A stretch of 30,962 bases of DNA from an uncultured Collinsella sp. (GTDB taxonomy: Bacteria; Actinomycetota; Coriobacteriia; Coriobacteriales; Coriobacteriaceae), in the NCBI GenBank assembly GCA_905207425.1, contig CAJLLB010000008.1, forward strand, positions 1 to 30,962. Reading direction: 5' to 3'. A model generated the notes under the pieces. It saw nothing but the letters and a program-made list of their open reading frames with translations, was not told the DNA's origin and searched no databases. Made by a program: the position numbers and the translations under genes. The number at the start of each line of letters is the position of its first letter. Position 1 is the first letter of the stretch. Shown here one piece after another: positions 1 through 7,802 of the stretch.

Positions 1-1818
1 CCCGCCGCATTCGGTACCCCGGGCGACATCTACGCCAGCTTTATGCTGTTCCTCATACCGTTTTTGATTGCCGGCTACGACGTGCTGCAAAAGGCATTCA
101 ATAACATCCGCCGCGGCAAGGCCTTCGACGAGAGTTTCCTTATGGCCGTCGCGACCATCGGCGCGTTTGCCATGGTGCTCTTCCCCGATACCGACCCGCA
201 CATGGCCGAAGGCGCCGCCGTCATGCTGTTCTACCAGGTCGGCGAGCTGTTCCAGGCATACGCCGTGGGCAAGAGCCGTAAATCGATCAGCGCCATGATG
301 GACATAGCACCCGACTACGCCAACGTCGAGCAACCCGACGGCTCACTCGAACAGGTCTTCCCCGATGACATCGCGGTCGGCACCGTGATCGTGGTCAAGC
401 CCGGCGAGCGCGTGCCCATCGACGGCGTCATCGTCGAGGGCGAAACCCAGCTCGACACCGCCGCCCTTACCGGTGAGTCGGTCCCCCGCCCGGCCAAAAC
501 CGGAGACGATATCATCAGCGGCTGCATCAACATGACGGGGCTCATCCACGTGCGCACCACCAAGCCCTTTGGCGAGTCCACCGTCGCACGCGTCCTGGAG
601 CTCGTGGAGAATGCCAGCGAAAAGAAGGCACGCACCGAGAACTTCATCACGCGCTTTGCCCGCATCTACACGCCCGCCGTCACCGGCGCTGCCGCGGTGC
701 TCGCGCTCGGCGGTGGCCTGGTCACCGGTGCCTGGTCCGACTGGATTCTGCGCGGCCTGACCTTCTTGGTCGTCAGCTGCCCGTGCGCGTTGGTGATCAG
801 CGTGCCGCTCAGTTTCTTTGGCGGCATCGGCGGCGCGTCCAAGCTGGGCGTTCTCATCAAGGGTTCTAACTACCTCGAGACGCTCGCCGACGTGGACACC
901 GTCGTCTTTGACAAGACGGGCACCCTCACCAACGGCACGTTCTCGGTGGTCGCGGTACACCCCGAGGCAGGCTATACCGAGCAATCGCTGCTTGAAGTCG
1001 CAGCCCTTGCTGAGTCGTTCTCCGATCACCCCATCGCGCAGTCCGTACGTGTCGCCTACCAGGGCGAGGTCGACCCCAAGCGCGTAAGCGACTCCACCAA
1101 CGACGCGGGCCATGGCGTGACGGCAACCATCGACGGCAAGCACGTCGTCGTTGGCAACGCAAAGATGCTCGCCGCGGCCGGAGTCGAAGCGCCCGATTGC
1201 GAGGTCGTCGGAACGATTCTGCATGTGCTCGTTGACGGCGTGTACGCCGGCCACATCGTGATTGCAGACACCGTCAAGGCCGATGCTGAGCAAACGATTC
1301 GCGACCTGCACGCCGCCGGTGTCAAGCGCACCGTCATGCTCACGGGCGACCGCGAGGAGGTTGCGGCGTCTGTGGTCAAGCAACTCAGTCTCGACGAGTT
1401 CCACGCGCAGCTGCTGCCGGGCGATAAGGTCGAGCGCGTCGAGGCGCTGCTTGCAACCGAGAGTGGCAAGGGCAAGCTCGCCTTTGTGGGCGACGGCATC
1501 AACGATGCGCCCGTGCTTACGCGCGCCGATGTGGGCATTGCCATGGGCGCTATGGGTTCTGACGCTGCGATCGAGGCCGCCGATGTCGTGCTCATGGACG
1601 ACAAGCCGTCCAACATTTCCCGCGCGATCCGCGTGGCACGCAAGACCATGACGATCGTCTGGCAGAACATCATCTTTGCGCTGGGCGTTAAGCTGCTGAT
1701 CCTTGTGCTGGCAGCGCTGGGCATCGCCAACATGTGGCTTGCCGTGTTCGGCGACGTAGGCGTGGCGATCATCGCCATCCTGAACGCCATGCGCGCGATG
1801 GGTGTCAAGAACTTGTAG
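1..1818 (+). CDS. Heavy-metal translocating P1B-type ATPase (Zn/Cd/Pb type), 5' end outside window
   Basis: Exports divalent soft-metal ions across the cytoplasmic membrane using ATP. The frame is open from the first base, so the N-terminus and first membrane helices are missing. Visible in window codon numbering are the actuator loop with TGES, the metal-site CPC in a membrane helix (codons 260-262), the phosphorylation site DKTGT starting at codon 304, SDHP in the nucleotide domain (the P1B His-Pro pair), and GDGIND in the hinge. The last helices carry a Lys followed about 20 residues later by an Asp (GVKLL...FGDVG), the arrangement of ZntA/CadA-type pumps rather than copper pumps. The metal is inferred from family motifs. 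The frame ends at a TAG and is followed by a strong terminator, so this is the last gene of its transcript. Confidence 0.93.
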   Translation, partial: PAAFGTPGDIYASFMLFLIPFLIAGYDVLQKAFNNIRRGKAFDESFLMAVATIGAFAMVLFPDTDPHMAEGAAVMLFYQVGELFQAYAVGKSRKSISAMMDIAPDYANVEQPDGSLEQVFPDDIAVGTVIVVKPGERVPIDGVIVEGETQLDTAALTGESVPRPAKTGDDIISGCINMTGLIHVRTTKPFGESTVARVLELVENASEKKARTENFITRFARIYTPAVTGAAAVLALGGGLVTGAWSDWILRGLTFLVVSCPCALVISVPLSFFGGIGGASKLGVLIKGSNYLETLADVDTVVFDKTGTLTNGTFSVVAVHPEAGYTEQSLLEVAALAESFSDHPIAQSVRVAYQGEVDPKRVSDSTNDAGHGVTATIDGKHVVVGNAKMLAAAGVEAPDCEVVGTILHVLVDGVYAGHIVIADTVKADAEQTIRDLHAAGVKRTVMLTGDREEVAASVVKQLSLDEFHAQLLPGDKVERVEALLATESGKGKLAFVGDGINDAPVLTRADVGIAMGAMGSDAAIEAADVVLMDDKPSNISRAIRVARKTMTIVWQNIIFALGVKLLILVLAALGIANMWLAVFGDVGVAIIAILNAMRAMGVKNL

Positions 1819-1876
1819 CGTTCGTGGGCTGTCCGGCCGGGGCCGGGCTTGGTTTTGAAAACGTCCTCGACCAATG

Positions 1877-1922
1877 AAACGCCCCCGTTCTGCTCCTTCG
1901 GAGCTACGAACGGGGGCGTTTC
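1877..1922 (+). terminator. Intrinsic terminator after the metal ATPase
   Basis: A 14-base arm (1877-1890, AAACGCCCCCGTTC) pairs with GAACGGGGGCGTTT. An inner GCTCC/GGAGC hairpin sits in the loop and the stem runs into Ts. It lies about 60 bases after the ATPase stop. Confidence 0.9.
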
Positions 1923-2198
1923 TGGTCTGCGGAATGTTTTCAGGGGTTAACCTGTGCGGCCTTCTACTATCACGTGGCATTCAGGGAATCTGGGGTGGAC
2001 GGCGGCTTGGCTACGAGCTGGGGCTGAGAATTTGGATGGATGGGCGACGTTGCTGAGAGCGTATGCGTTGCAGGTAATGACCACTTTGGAGCCATAAGAT
2101 AGACTGCGTTCCGATTTCTGGCCTTCCGGAAAATGTGTCCCGGTTTGGAGGCTGATTGTGGGATGGAGTTTCCGCCCCGCTCGTCTCGTCCATCAAAT
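1923..2198. other. Intergenic stretch without a supported gene
   Basis: About 275 bases between the ATPase terminator and the ackA terminator. Short frames exist on both strands, but none has a convincing ribosome binding site or recognisable product. The second half (about 2070-2190) has lower GC and a GGCCTTCCGG-type partial palindrome. It could be a dispersed intergenic repeat or decayed DNA, which cannot be settled from one copy. Confidence 0.5.
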
Positions 2199-2231
2199 AA
2201 GGCCTCCGGAGCTCGTTGCTCTGGAGGCCTT
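2199..2231 (-). terminator. Intrinsic terminator of the first ackA
   Basis: AAGGCCTCC (2199-2207) pairs perfectly with GGAGGCCTT (2223-2231). On the minus strand the stem runs into TTATTTG, 24 bases beyond the ackA stop. Confidence 0.85.
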
Positions 2232-2254
2232 TCTCTCAATTGCAGACGAATGCG

Positions 2255-3433
2255 CTAGTTGCTACCGGTCAGACGCTCGACGTCGTGGGCGATCATGTAT
2301 TCCTCGTCGGTGGGGATGACCATGACCGTGACGGCGGAACCGGCGGCGCTGATGACCTGCGGGCCGTTGCCCACGGCCTCGCGGTTCTTGTTGTTGTCGA
2401 TGCGCACGCCCAGCCACTCAAAGCAGTCGCAGAAGGCCTTACGGATCGACCAGTCGTTCTCGCCGATGCCGGCGGTAAAGGTGATGGTGTCCACGCCCGC
2501 CATGGAAGCAATCATGGAGCCGGCCTGCTGCATGGCCTTGTAGGCGAACATATCGAAGGCGAGCAGGCAGCGCTCGTCGCCCTCGGAGGCGCGCGTGCGG
2601 ATGTCGCGGGCGTCGTTGGAGATACCCGAAATGGCAAGCAGACCAGACTGCTTGTTCATCATGTCGTCGACTTCCTGGTAACTGTAGCCGCCCTCGCGCT
2701 GAAGATAACACACGGTGGCCGGGTCGATGGAACCGCAACGGGTACCCATCATCAGGCCGTCAAGCGGCGTGAGGCCCATCGTGGTGTCGCGGCACACGCC
2801 GTCCTCAATGGCGGCAAGCGAGGCACCATTGCCCAGATGGCACGAAAGCAGGCGGTGGCAGCGCGAGCCCAGGATCTCCTTGGCCATCATCCACTCGTAG
2901 CGGTGGCTCGTACCGTGTGCGCCGTACTTGCGCACGTGGTACTTGTCGCACACGTCCTTGGGCAGCGCGTAGGTGTAGGCGACCTCGGGCATGGTCATGT
3001 GGAACGAGGTGTCGAAGACGGCCACATTGGGCAGCTCCGGATACTTCTCGCGGCAATACTCGATTGCCGCGGCCTCGCCGTAATTGTGCAGCGGAGCGAG
3101 CGGTGCCACCTCAAGGATCTTAGCCATGACCTCATCGTCGACGACCGCGGAATCATCGAAGTGCCAGCCGCCCTGAACGATACGATGGCCAATGCCATCA
3201 ATCGTAAAGTCGGTCTTCTCGAGCTCCTCGAGCACGCGAGCGATAGCAGAGCGATGATCGGGGAAAGGGACCTCCTCGGTCTGCTTGGCGCCACCGTTCT
3301 CGGAGTGGCCAAAGATGCCCATGTCCGAAGCGATACGTTCGCAGTTGCCCTTGGCGAAAACCTCTCGGGTATCGGTATCCAAAAGCTGATATTTAAGGCT
3401 TGAGCTGCCGGCGTTGACAACAAGTACGTTCAT
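2255..3433 (-). CDS. ackA: Acetate kinase, paralogue 1 (canonical active site)
   Basis: Interconverts acetyl phosphate + ADP and acetate + ATP; it is the substrate-level ATP step of mixed-acid fermentation, in the cytoplasm. At 392 residues it has the normal family length. It starts with the ASKHA-fold MNVLVVNAGSSSLKY. It carries FDTSFH, the His-containing RKYGAHGTSHRY, HLGNGAS, MGTRCGSIDPA and the late FTAGIGEN motif. The ATG follows AAAGGAG at good spacing. A second acetate kinase lies directly upstream in the same orientation, but each has its own terminator, so they are separate transcription units. No phosphotransacetylase gene is in the window. This copy keeps the usual Asn residues in HLGNG and GIGEN, unlike its neighbour. 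Confidence 0.95.
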   Translation of the reverse strand: MNVLVVNAGSSSLKYQLLDTDTREVFAKGNCERIASDMGIFGHSENGGAKQTEEVPFPDHRSAIARVLEELEKTDFTIDGIGHRIVQGGWHFDDSAVVDDEVMAKILEVAPLAPLHNYGEAAAIEYCREKYPELPNVAVFDTSFHMTMPEVAYTYALPKDVCDKYHVRKYGAHGTSHRYEWMMAKEILGSRCHRLLSCHLGNGASLAAIEDGVCRDTTMGLTPLDGLMMGTRCGSIDPATVCYLQREGGYSYQEVDDMMNKQSGLLAISGISNDARDIRTRASEGDERCLLAFDMFAYKAMQQAGSMIASMAGVDTITFTAGIGENDWSIRKAFCDCFEWLGVRIDNNKNREAVGNGPQVISAAGSAVTVMVIPTDEEYMIAHDVERLTGSN

Positions 3434-3499
3434 GAGACTCCTTTGCAGTGCAATACGGTCGACGCAGACCCCTTAAGGCGGCCGCATTTTAATAAGAAG

Positions 3500-3516
3500 T
3501 TATCACAACTTGATAA
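3500..3516. promoter_or_regulatory. AT-rich inverted repeat upstream of ackA paralogue 1
   Basis: TTATCA (3500-3505) and TGATAA (3511-3516) form a small inverted repeat in the AT-rich segment between the upstream terminator and the ackA start. This is where a promoter or operator would be expected. I could not assign clear -35/-10 boxes. Confidence 0.3.
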
Positions 3517-3547
3517 ATAGCTATCAGTCATATCGCCCAACGAGCGC

Positions 3548-3586
3548 AAAAGAGGGGCCGAACGGCGCTCGGTCGTCCAGCCCCTC
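3548..3586 (-). terminator. Intrinsic terminator of the second ackA
   Basis: On the minus strand GAGGGGC pairs with GCCCCTC, followed by TTTT. It begins 12 bases past the ackA paralogue 2 stop, which separates the two kinase genes transcriptionally. Confidence 0.85.
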
Positions 3587-3597
3587 CCCTCTTGCAA

Positions 3598-4776
3598 TTA
3601 CTTGCCGTTGACGATGCGCTCGACGTCGGAGGCGATCATGAACTCCTCGTCCGTGGGGATGACGAAGATCTTGACCTTGGAATCCTTGGCAGACAGGCAC
3701 CAAGCGCCGTCGCCACGCAGGGCGTTGCGGGCATGATCCATCTTGACGCCCATAAAGGCCAGGCGGTCGGCAACGCCGGCGCGGACCGCCGGAGCGTGCT
3801 CGCCGATGCCGGCAGTAAAGACAAGGGTGTCCATACCGCACATAGAAGTAGCCATCTCGGCAGCCTTGGCGGCAATCTTGTAGACAAACATGTCGAAGGC
3901 GAGCTGAGCATCGGGGTCACCAGCGGCGGCGAGCTCCTCGACGTTGCGGCAGTCGTTGGTCTTGCCGCCGGTCACAGCCAAAAGGCCGGACTTCTTGTTC
4001 ATCATCTCGTCGACCTCGTCGAAGGTGTAGCCACCCTCGCGCTGCAGGTAGCACACGGTAGCCGGGTCGATGGAGCCACAGCGGGTGCCCATCATGACGC
4101 CGTCGAGCGGCGTCAAGCCCATGGTGGTATCCATGCACTTGCCGTCCTCGATGGCGCACAGGGAAGCGCCGGAGCCGATGTGGCACACGACGACCTTGCG
4201 GGCCTCGCCGTTGGTCATCTCGGCGACCTTCTTGGAGATGTAGCGATAGCTGGTGCCGTGAGCGCCATACTTACGGATGTGCAGCTTGTCGCAAACATCC
4301 TTGGGAAGGGCGTAGGTCTTGGCGACCTCGGGCATGTTGAAGTGGAAAGCGGTGTCGTAGACCGTGACGTTGGGCAGATCGGGATACTGCTCCAGGCAGT
4401 ACTCGATAACGTTGGCCTCGGGGTTGTTGTGCAGCGGCGCCAGCGGGGCGACCTCGCGAATCTTGGCGAGGACGTCCTCGTCGACGAGGGAGGAATCACC
4501 AAAGTACCAACCGCCCTGAACGATACGGTGACCAATGCCCTCGATCTTGACGCCGTTGGCCTCAAGGTCCTTCAGGACGACCTCGATGGCGACCTTGTGG
4601 TCGGGGAACTCGATGTTCTCGGTCACCTTCTTGGAGCCATTGGCAGCATGGGTGAAGGTACCGCCGGTAAAGCAGACGCGCTCGCAGGAGCCCTTTGCGG
4701 ACACCTTGTGGGACTTGGTATCGATGACCTGATACTTAAGGGTCGAAGATCCTGCGTTGACGACCAGAACGTTCAT
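3598..4776 (-). CDS. ackA: Acetate kinase, paralogue 2 (diverged active-site motifs)
   Basis: This is a second 392-residue acetate kinase-family enzyme beside the first. It shares the N-terminal MNVLVVNAGSS, the RKYGAHGTS histidine segment, MGTRCGSIDPATVCYLQRE and the C-terminal IPTDEE block, so a tandem duplication is likely. Two conserved positions differ. The usual HLGNGAS is HIGSGAS here (Asn to Ser), and the usual GIGEN is GIGEHAP (Asn to His). Those motifs line the nucleotide and phosphate sites in the family, so altered kinetics or acyl/phosphoryl-donor preference is possible. The start is the ATG after GGGAGA. It is monocistronic with its own terminator. Family assignment is firm; the specific substrate is not. 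Confidence 0.92.
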   Translation of the reverse strand: MNVLVVNAGSSTLKYQVIDTKSHKVSAKGSCERVCFTGGTFTHAANGSKKVTENIEFPDHKVAIEVVLKDLEANGVKIEGIGHRIVQGGWYFGDSSLVDEDVLAKIREVAPLAPLHNNPEANVIEYCLEQYPDLPNVTVYDTAFHFNMPEVAKTYALPKDVCDKLHIRKYGAHGTSYRYISKKVAEMTNGEARKVVVCHIGSGASLCAIEDGKCMDTTMGLTPLDGVMMGTRCGSIDPATVCYLQREGGYTFDEVDEMMNKKSGLLAVTGGKTNDCRNVEELAAAGDPDAQLAFDMFVYKIAAKAAEMATSMCGMDTLVFTAGIGEHAPAVRAGVADRLAFMGVKMDHARNALRGDGAWCLSAKDSKVKIFVIPTDEEFMIASDVERIVNGK

Positions 4777-4829
4777 GTGTCTCCCTACTAACAGGCGGTG
4801 TGGCGCCGCCAGGTTACATACGCTTCAAT

Positions 4830-4863
4830 AATAAACCCAAACGCCCTCGCGCTCGGGTTTATT
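4830..4863 (-). terminator. Terminator between the MFS gene and ackA paralogue 2
   Basis: AATAAACCC (4830-4838) pairs with GGGTTTATT (4855-4863). The minus-strand read runs on into ATTG. It lies 34 bases after the MFS stop and may work on both strands. Confidence 0.7.
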
Positions 4864-4896
4864 GCGTTGATATATAAGTTATCGGTGTCCAAATAC

Positions 4897-6057
4897 TCAC
4901 GGCCTTTGACTTGTAAGACGAAAGAGCGCGGGGATATACACCAAGGAAGAAATCCCGAGCGCAACAAGCAATACGACTCGAATGCCTGCAACGCTACTCA
5001 ACACAGCGTTGAGCAGATAGAAAAGAACGGCACCCACCGCCACCATCTGGCTTTGAACCGAAATCAGTGAACAGCGCATCGAAGAATCGGCAGCATTTTG
5101 AAAAACTGAGTATTTGATTGGGGCAAACAACGAGTACGCAACCGTCTGCAGCACATAGAACACGGGCAGCAAATTAGCCGGAGTAAGGGGAATCAAAAAC
5201 AAAGCTGTCAATACTAAGCGAATGATGCCGCATATACACGCAAAACGGCCCTTGTCGACACGAGTAATCGCACTGGGCACAATAAACCCTATGGAGGCCG
5301 AGGCAAGGAGCTGGACCGCAATGGTCACACCCGAAGCGACGGCATTCATTCCGCGACCCGCAAGCAGCAGTGAGAAAAAGTCTTCCAGGGCGACAAAAGC
5401 AAATGCCTGAGAACAGTCCATGATGAACGCTGAACGAAGAATGCCATTACACGCAATAGCGGCACCGATCATCTTCGGGCTAATTCCACGCTCAGGTGTC
5501 CCCGCAGTGCTCCCTCTTTGCATCTCAGGAATGCAGACAACGACAACCAACGTCAACACCATTGCGATGATATCTGCCGAAAGACCAATGAGATATGCAC
5601 CGACAGACGAAATGAAACCGCCCACGCAAGCGGAGATGGCATAAGAGGCATAGAAAACAAATCGCTCAACGACATTAAGTCTTACGAGCTGGTCCTGAGA
5701 GACGCTGTCAATGTAAATCGCTTCGATGGATCCGCTCACACATGCAACGGCAAAACCTTTAAGAGCAAACGCACCGATTAAAAGCAGAGGAGAACGGACG
5801 AGAAGCAGGGCGGCGTAGTATCCAAGCATTCCCACGACGCCAACGAGGCCGCTTGTCTTTCGTCCAAACCTATCAGCAATATAGCCAGTGGGAACTTCAA
5901 GGATGAACTTGCTCACTTGATATGCAATCATCATGCTAGAAATCGCCACCATCGAGAATCCGACGAATTCAAGGTAAACCGTCAGAAAATACAAGATGGT
6001 GCTGAAGTTCGACAGAAAAACGAACGTCATATAAAGCAAAACCGTACGGTTTTTCAT
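4897..6057 (-). CDS. MFS transporter, substrate unknown
   Basis: Predicted polytopic inner-membrane transporter of the major facilitator superfamily, 386 residues, with about 12 hydrophobic segments. The motif between helices 2 and 3, GYIADRFGRK, matches MFS motif A. The start chosen is the ATG at 6057, which has GGAGG seven bases upstream; a TTG seven codons earlier overlaps that ribosome binding site and is unlikely. It lies 119 bases downstream of a LysR-type gene on the same strand, so the regulator may control it, though they could be separate units. The substrate cannot be read from the sequence; drug or metabolite efflux is common for this size and type. GC content is visibly lower than in neighbouring genes, which may mean acquisition. 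Confidence 0.85.
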   Translation of the reverse strand: MKNRTVLLYMTFVFLSNFSTILYFLTVYLEFVGFSMVAISSMMIAYQVSKFILEVPTGYIADRFGRKTSGLVGVVGMLGYYAALLLVRSPLLLIGAFALKGFAVACVSGSIEAIYIDSVSQDQLVRLNVVERFVFYASYAISACVGGFISSVGAYLIGLSADIIAMVLTLVVVVCIPEMQRGSTAGTPERGISPKMIGAAIACNGILRSAFIMDCSQAFAFVALEDFFSLLLAGRGMNAVASGVTIAVQLLASASIGFIVPSAITRVDKGRFACICGIIRLVLTALFLIPLTPANLLPVFYVLQTVAYSLFAPIKYSVFQNAADSSMRCSLISVQSQMVAVGAVLFYLLNAVLSSVAGIRVVLLVALGISSLVYIPALFRLTSQRP

Positions 6058-6137
6058 ACTCCGCCCTCCAAGAACCAATAACCCAAGCCGAAATCTTGGA
6101 AAAGCATGAAGGCAAAGCCGTCAGTCATGTGTTACAA

Positions 6138-6160
6138 GGCGTCAACATTCACTTGACGCC
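6138..6160 (-). terminator. Inverted repeat between LysR and MFS genes
   Basis: GGCGTCAA and TTGACGCC form a perfect 8-bp stem with a 7-base loop, 17 bases past the lysR stop. A second palindrome, GAGGCC-AAAT-GGCCTC, overlaps the stop codon itself. There is only a weak T stretch after it, so it may be a weak terminator or a protein site for the MFS promoter. Confidence 0.45.
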
Positions 6161-6176
6161 ACGAGGCCAAATGGCC

Positions 6177-7067
6177 TCACGAAGCGAGATGACGCAATAG
6201 GTGAAGAAATACCGTCTGGTGTCGATCGGTCCAGGCATTTTGTCGATAGCAAAAGTAGATGGGCAAGGCTACGTCATGCGAGCCTTCAATGGAGCACTCG
6301 CTCACTTCCAGTCCATCTGATGCGAGAGAAGAGCCAGAAAAACTCAATATCAATCCCCCGGCCTGAAGAAACTCAGCCTGTGCCCTGTTTCCGTATTCGA
6401 CATCGCGAAAGCGGAAATTAACCAGCTGAGCTTCAGGACATTGATTGATTGCATTGAGACAGGGTGACAAGTTAATTGGAACAGCGAGCCTGCCGCCCAG
6501 TAACTCACGGATGGTCATAGCGTCAACAGATTGATGACCTGCTGGGCATGAAAGAACCTTGAGCTCCTTTTCACCCAAATATTTTGAAGAAAGGACACTG
6601 TCCCTTGGTTCCTCAAATGAGATGGCCGCATCCGAAATGCCAAGCACAAGTGATTCAAAGCATGTAGCCGTTGGCTGATGCCACACATCAAGGTGAATCT
6701 GAGGGTGCGAGCTTTCAAACGAATCATACCAGTTTTCGGCAAAAAGGCGCCCCCGCCCATGAAGGCAGGGGGCGTAAAGACGGAAATGGCCGTCAGGCGA
6801 GACGCCGTCGTCCCTCGATTGAGCGTACTTTTTGAGATCGTCGACTTGTGCCAGGATCACGCGTGCACGACGTGCAAATTCTCTGCCCGCCGGAGACAAA
6901 ACAGCCTCCCCCGCCGATCGGTTGAGCAAAACGATCTGATACTCAGACTCCAGTTTCTTAATTGCCGACGAGACAGCCTGTGGGCTCACGTGAACGGCGC
7001 GAGCCGCTTTGCGCACGCCGCCGTAGTTCGCTACCGCTTGAAGGTATTCGAGTTGAGAAAACTGCAT
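6177..7067 (-). CDS. LysR-family transcriptional regulator
   Basis: DNA-binding regulator of 296 residues, the usual family length. Residues 1-60 form the winged helix-turn-helix (MQFSQLEYLQAV..., SPQAVSSAIKKLE, LLNRS...LSPAGREF). The remainder looks like a periplasmic-binding-protein-like effector domain. The ATG is preceded by GGAG with a 6-base gap. The nearest downstream gene on the same strand is the MFS transporter, a plausible target. The effector is unknown. Confidence 0.9.
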   Translation of the reverse strand: MQFSQLEYLQAVANYGGVRKAARAVHVSPQAVSSAIKKLESEYQIVLLNRSAGEAVLSPAGREFARRARVILAQVDDLKKYAQSRDDGVSPDGHFRLYAPCLHGRGRLFAENWYDSFESSHPQIHLDVWHQPTATCFESLVLGISDAAISFEEPRDSVLSSKYLGEKELKVLSCPAGHQSVDAMTIRELLGGRLAVPINLSPCLNAINQCPEAQLVNFRFRDVEYGNRAQAEFLQAGGLILSFSGSSLASDGLEVSECSIEGSHDVALPIYFCYRQNAWTDRHQTVFLHLLRHLAS

Positions 7068-7108
7068 AGGTTACTCCAAAGGCAGCCAAGGCGACGGGCC
7101 GTGCGTCC

Positions 7109-7444
7109 TCAGATGAGGTTCTCGCCCAGGTTTTTGCCGCCGAGGACGTGCATGTGGAAGTGCATGACGGTCTGACCGGCGTTGACGCCCTTGTTGGAGA
7201 TGACGCGGAAACCGTCCTCCAGACCCTTGGCCTTGGCGACCTCCTGGATGGCGTGGGCCATGGCGCCCATGGTCTCGGCGGGCACGTTATCGGCGATGTC
7301 ACTGTAGTGCTTCTTGGGGATCACGAGCGTGTGGACCGGCGCCTGGGGATTGAGGTCGTCGAACGCGATGACCTGGTCATCCTCGTAGACGACGGTCGAG
7401 GGGATCTCGTGGTTGGCAATTTTGCAGAAGATGCAATCACACAT
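7109..7444 (-). CDS. HIT-family nucleotide hydrolase/transferase
   Basis: A 111-residue histidine-triad protein of the Hint type. It has the zinc-type N-terminal CDCIFCKI (two CxxC-spaced cysteines), FDDLNPQAPVH, and the catalytic triad HFHMHVLGG near the C-terminus. Family members hydrolyse AMP-linked purine nucleotides; the physiological substrate is unknown. The start is the ATG at 7444 after GAAAGGA. An upstream in-frame GTG at 7462 would place that ribosome binding site inside the coding region and is rejected. It lies 50 bases downstream of xseB and has its own candidate -10 box. Confidence 0.93.
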   Translation of the reverse strand: MCDCIFCKIANHEIPSTVVYEDDQVIAFDDLNPQAPVHTLVIPKKHYSDIADNVPAETMGAMAHAIQEVAKAKGLEDGFRVISNKGVNAGQTVMHFHMHVLGGKNLGENLI

Positions 7445-7463
7445 GGTTGGTTCCTTTCTCACA

Positions 7464-7486
7464 GACCAAGGTAATTATATTTGGTC
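7464..7486 (-). promoter_or_regulatory. Candidate -10 box inside an inverted repeat upstream of the HIT gene
   Basis: On the minus strand TATAAT occurs at 7479-7474, about 30 bases upstream of the HIT ATG, flanked by GACCAA/TTGGTC arms (7464-7469 and 7481-7486). No clear -35 is visible. The arms could be an operator or a weak terminator for xseB. Confidence 0.4.
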
Positions 7487-7493
7487 GGGATGG

Positions 7494-7760
7494 TTAGAAC
7501 GAAAGGTTGTCGTCGGTGTTGGCGGCTTCGCCGTCGGCGAGCACGTCGTTGCCGTCGACGTCCTTCAGGAGCACCGAGACCTTCTGCTCGGCATCGGACA
7601 AGCGGGTACGCAGGCTCTTGAGGAGCTCGACGCCGCGGGTATAGCTCTCAAGCGACTCCTCGAGCTCCATATCACCCGACTCCAAGCTGCGGATGATGAG
7701 CTCCAACTCCTGTGAAGCCTGCTTGTACGTAAGCTGCTCGACCGGGGTCTTCTCTGCCAT
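7494..7760 (-). CDS. xseB: Exodeoxyribonuclease VII small subunit
   Basis: Accessory subunit of exonuclease VII, which degrades single-stranded DNA into oligonucleotides in both directions. At 88 residues it has the typical length. It has the family helical hairpin: LTYKQASQELELII, then LESGDMELEESLESYTRGVELL. The ATG follows AAAGGA. It lies 42 bases downstream of xseA on the same strand, the usual two-gene operon. Confidence 0.95.
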   Translation of the reverse strand: MAEKTPVEQLTYKQASQELELIIRSLESGDMELEESLESYTRGVELLKSLRTRLSDAEQKVSVLLKDVDGNDVLADGEAANTDDNLSF

Positions 7761-7802
7761 ATCTGTTTCCTTTCCTAAAGGTTTATCGCTATGAAACGCG
7801 GC

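Noticed and set aside
343..1980. Long minus-strand open frame (545 codons) opposite the metal ATPase
   Set aside because: It is antisense to a clear P-type ATPase, lacks recognisable domains and has an odd His/Arg/Asp-rich composition. It is a by-product of high-GC codon bias.
2216..4791. Two plus-strand frames of about 395 and 399 codons opposite the acetate kinases
   Set aside because: They are mirror images of the two paralogous genes and similar to each other for that reason only; no ribosome binding site or domain.
4897..7067. Recently acquired genomic island (MFS + LysR)
   Set aside because: GC looks lower than in neighbours, but no integrase, direct repeats or tRNA gene border it, so transfer is only a possibility.
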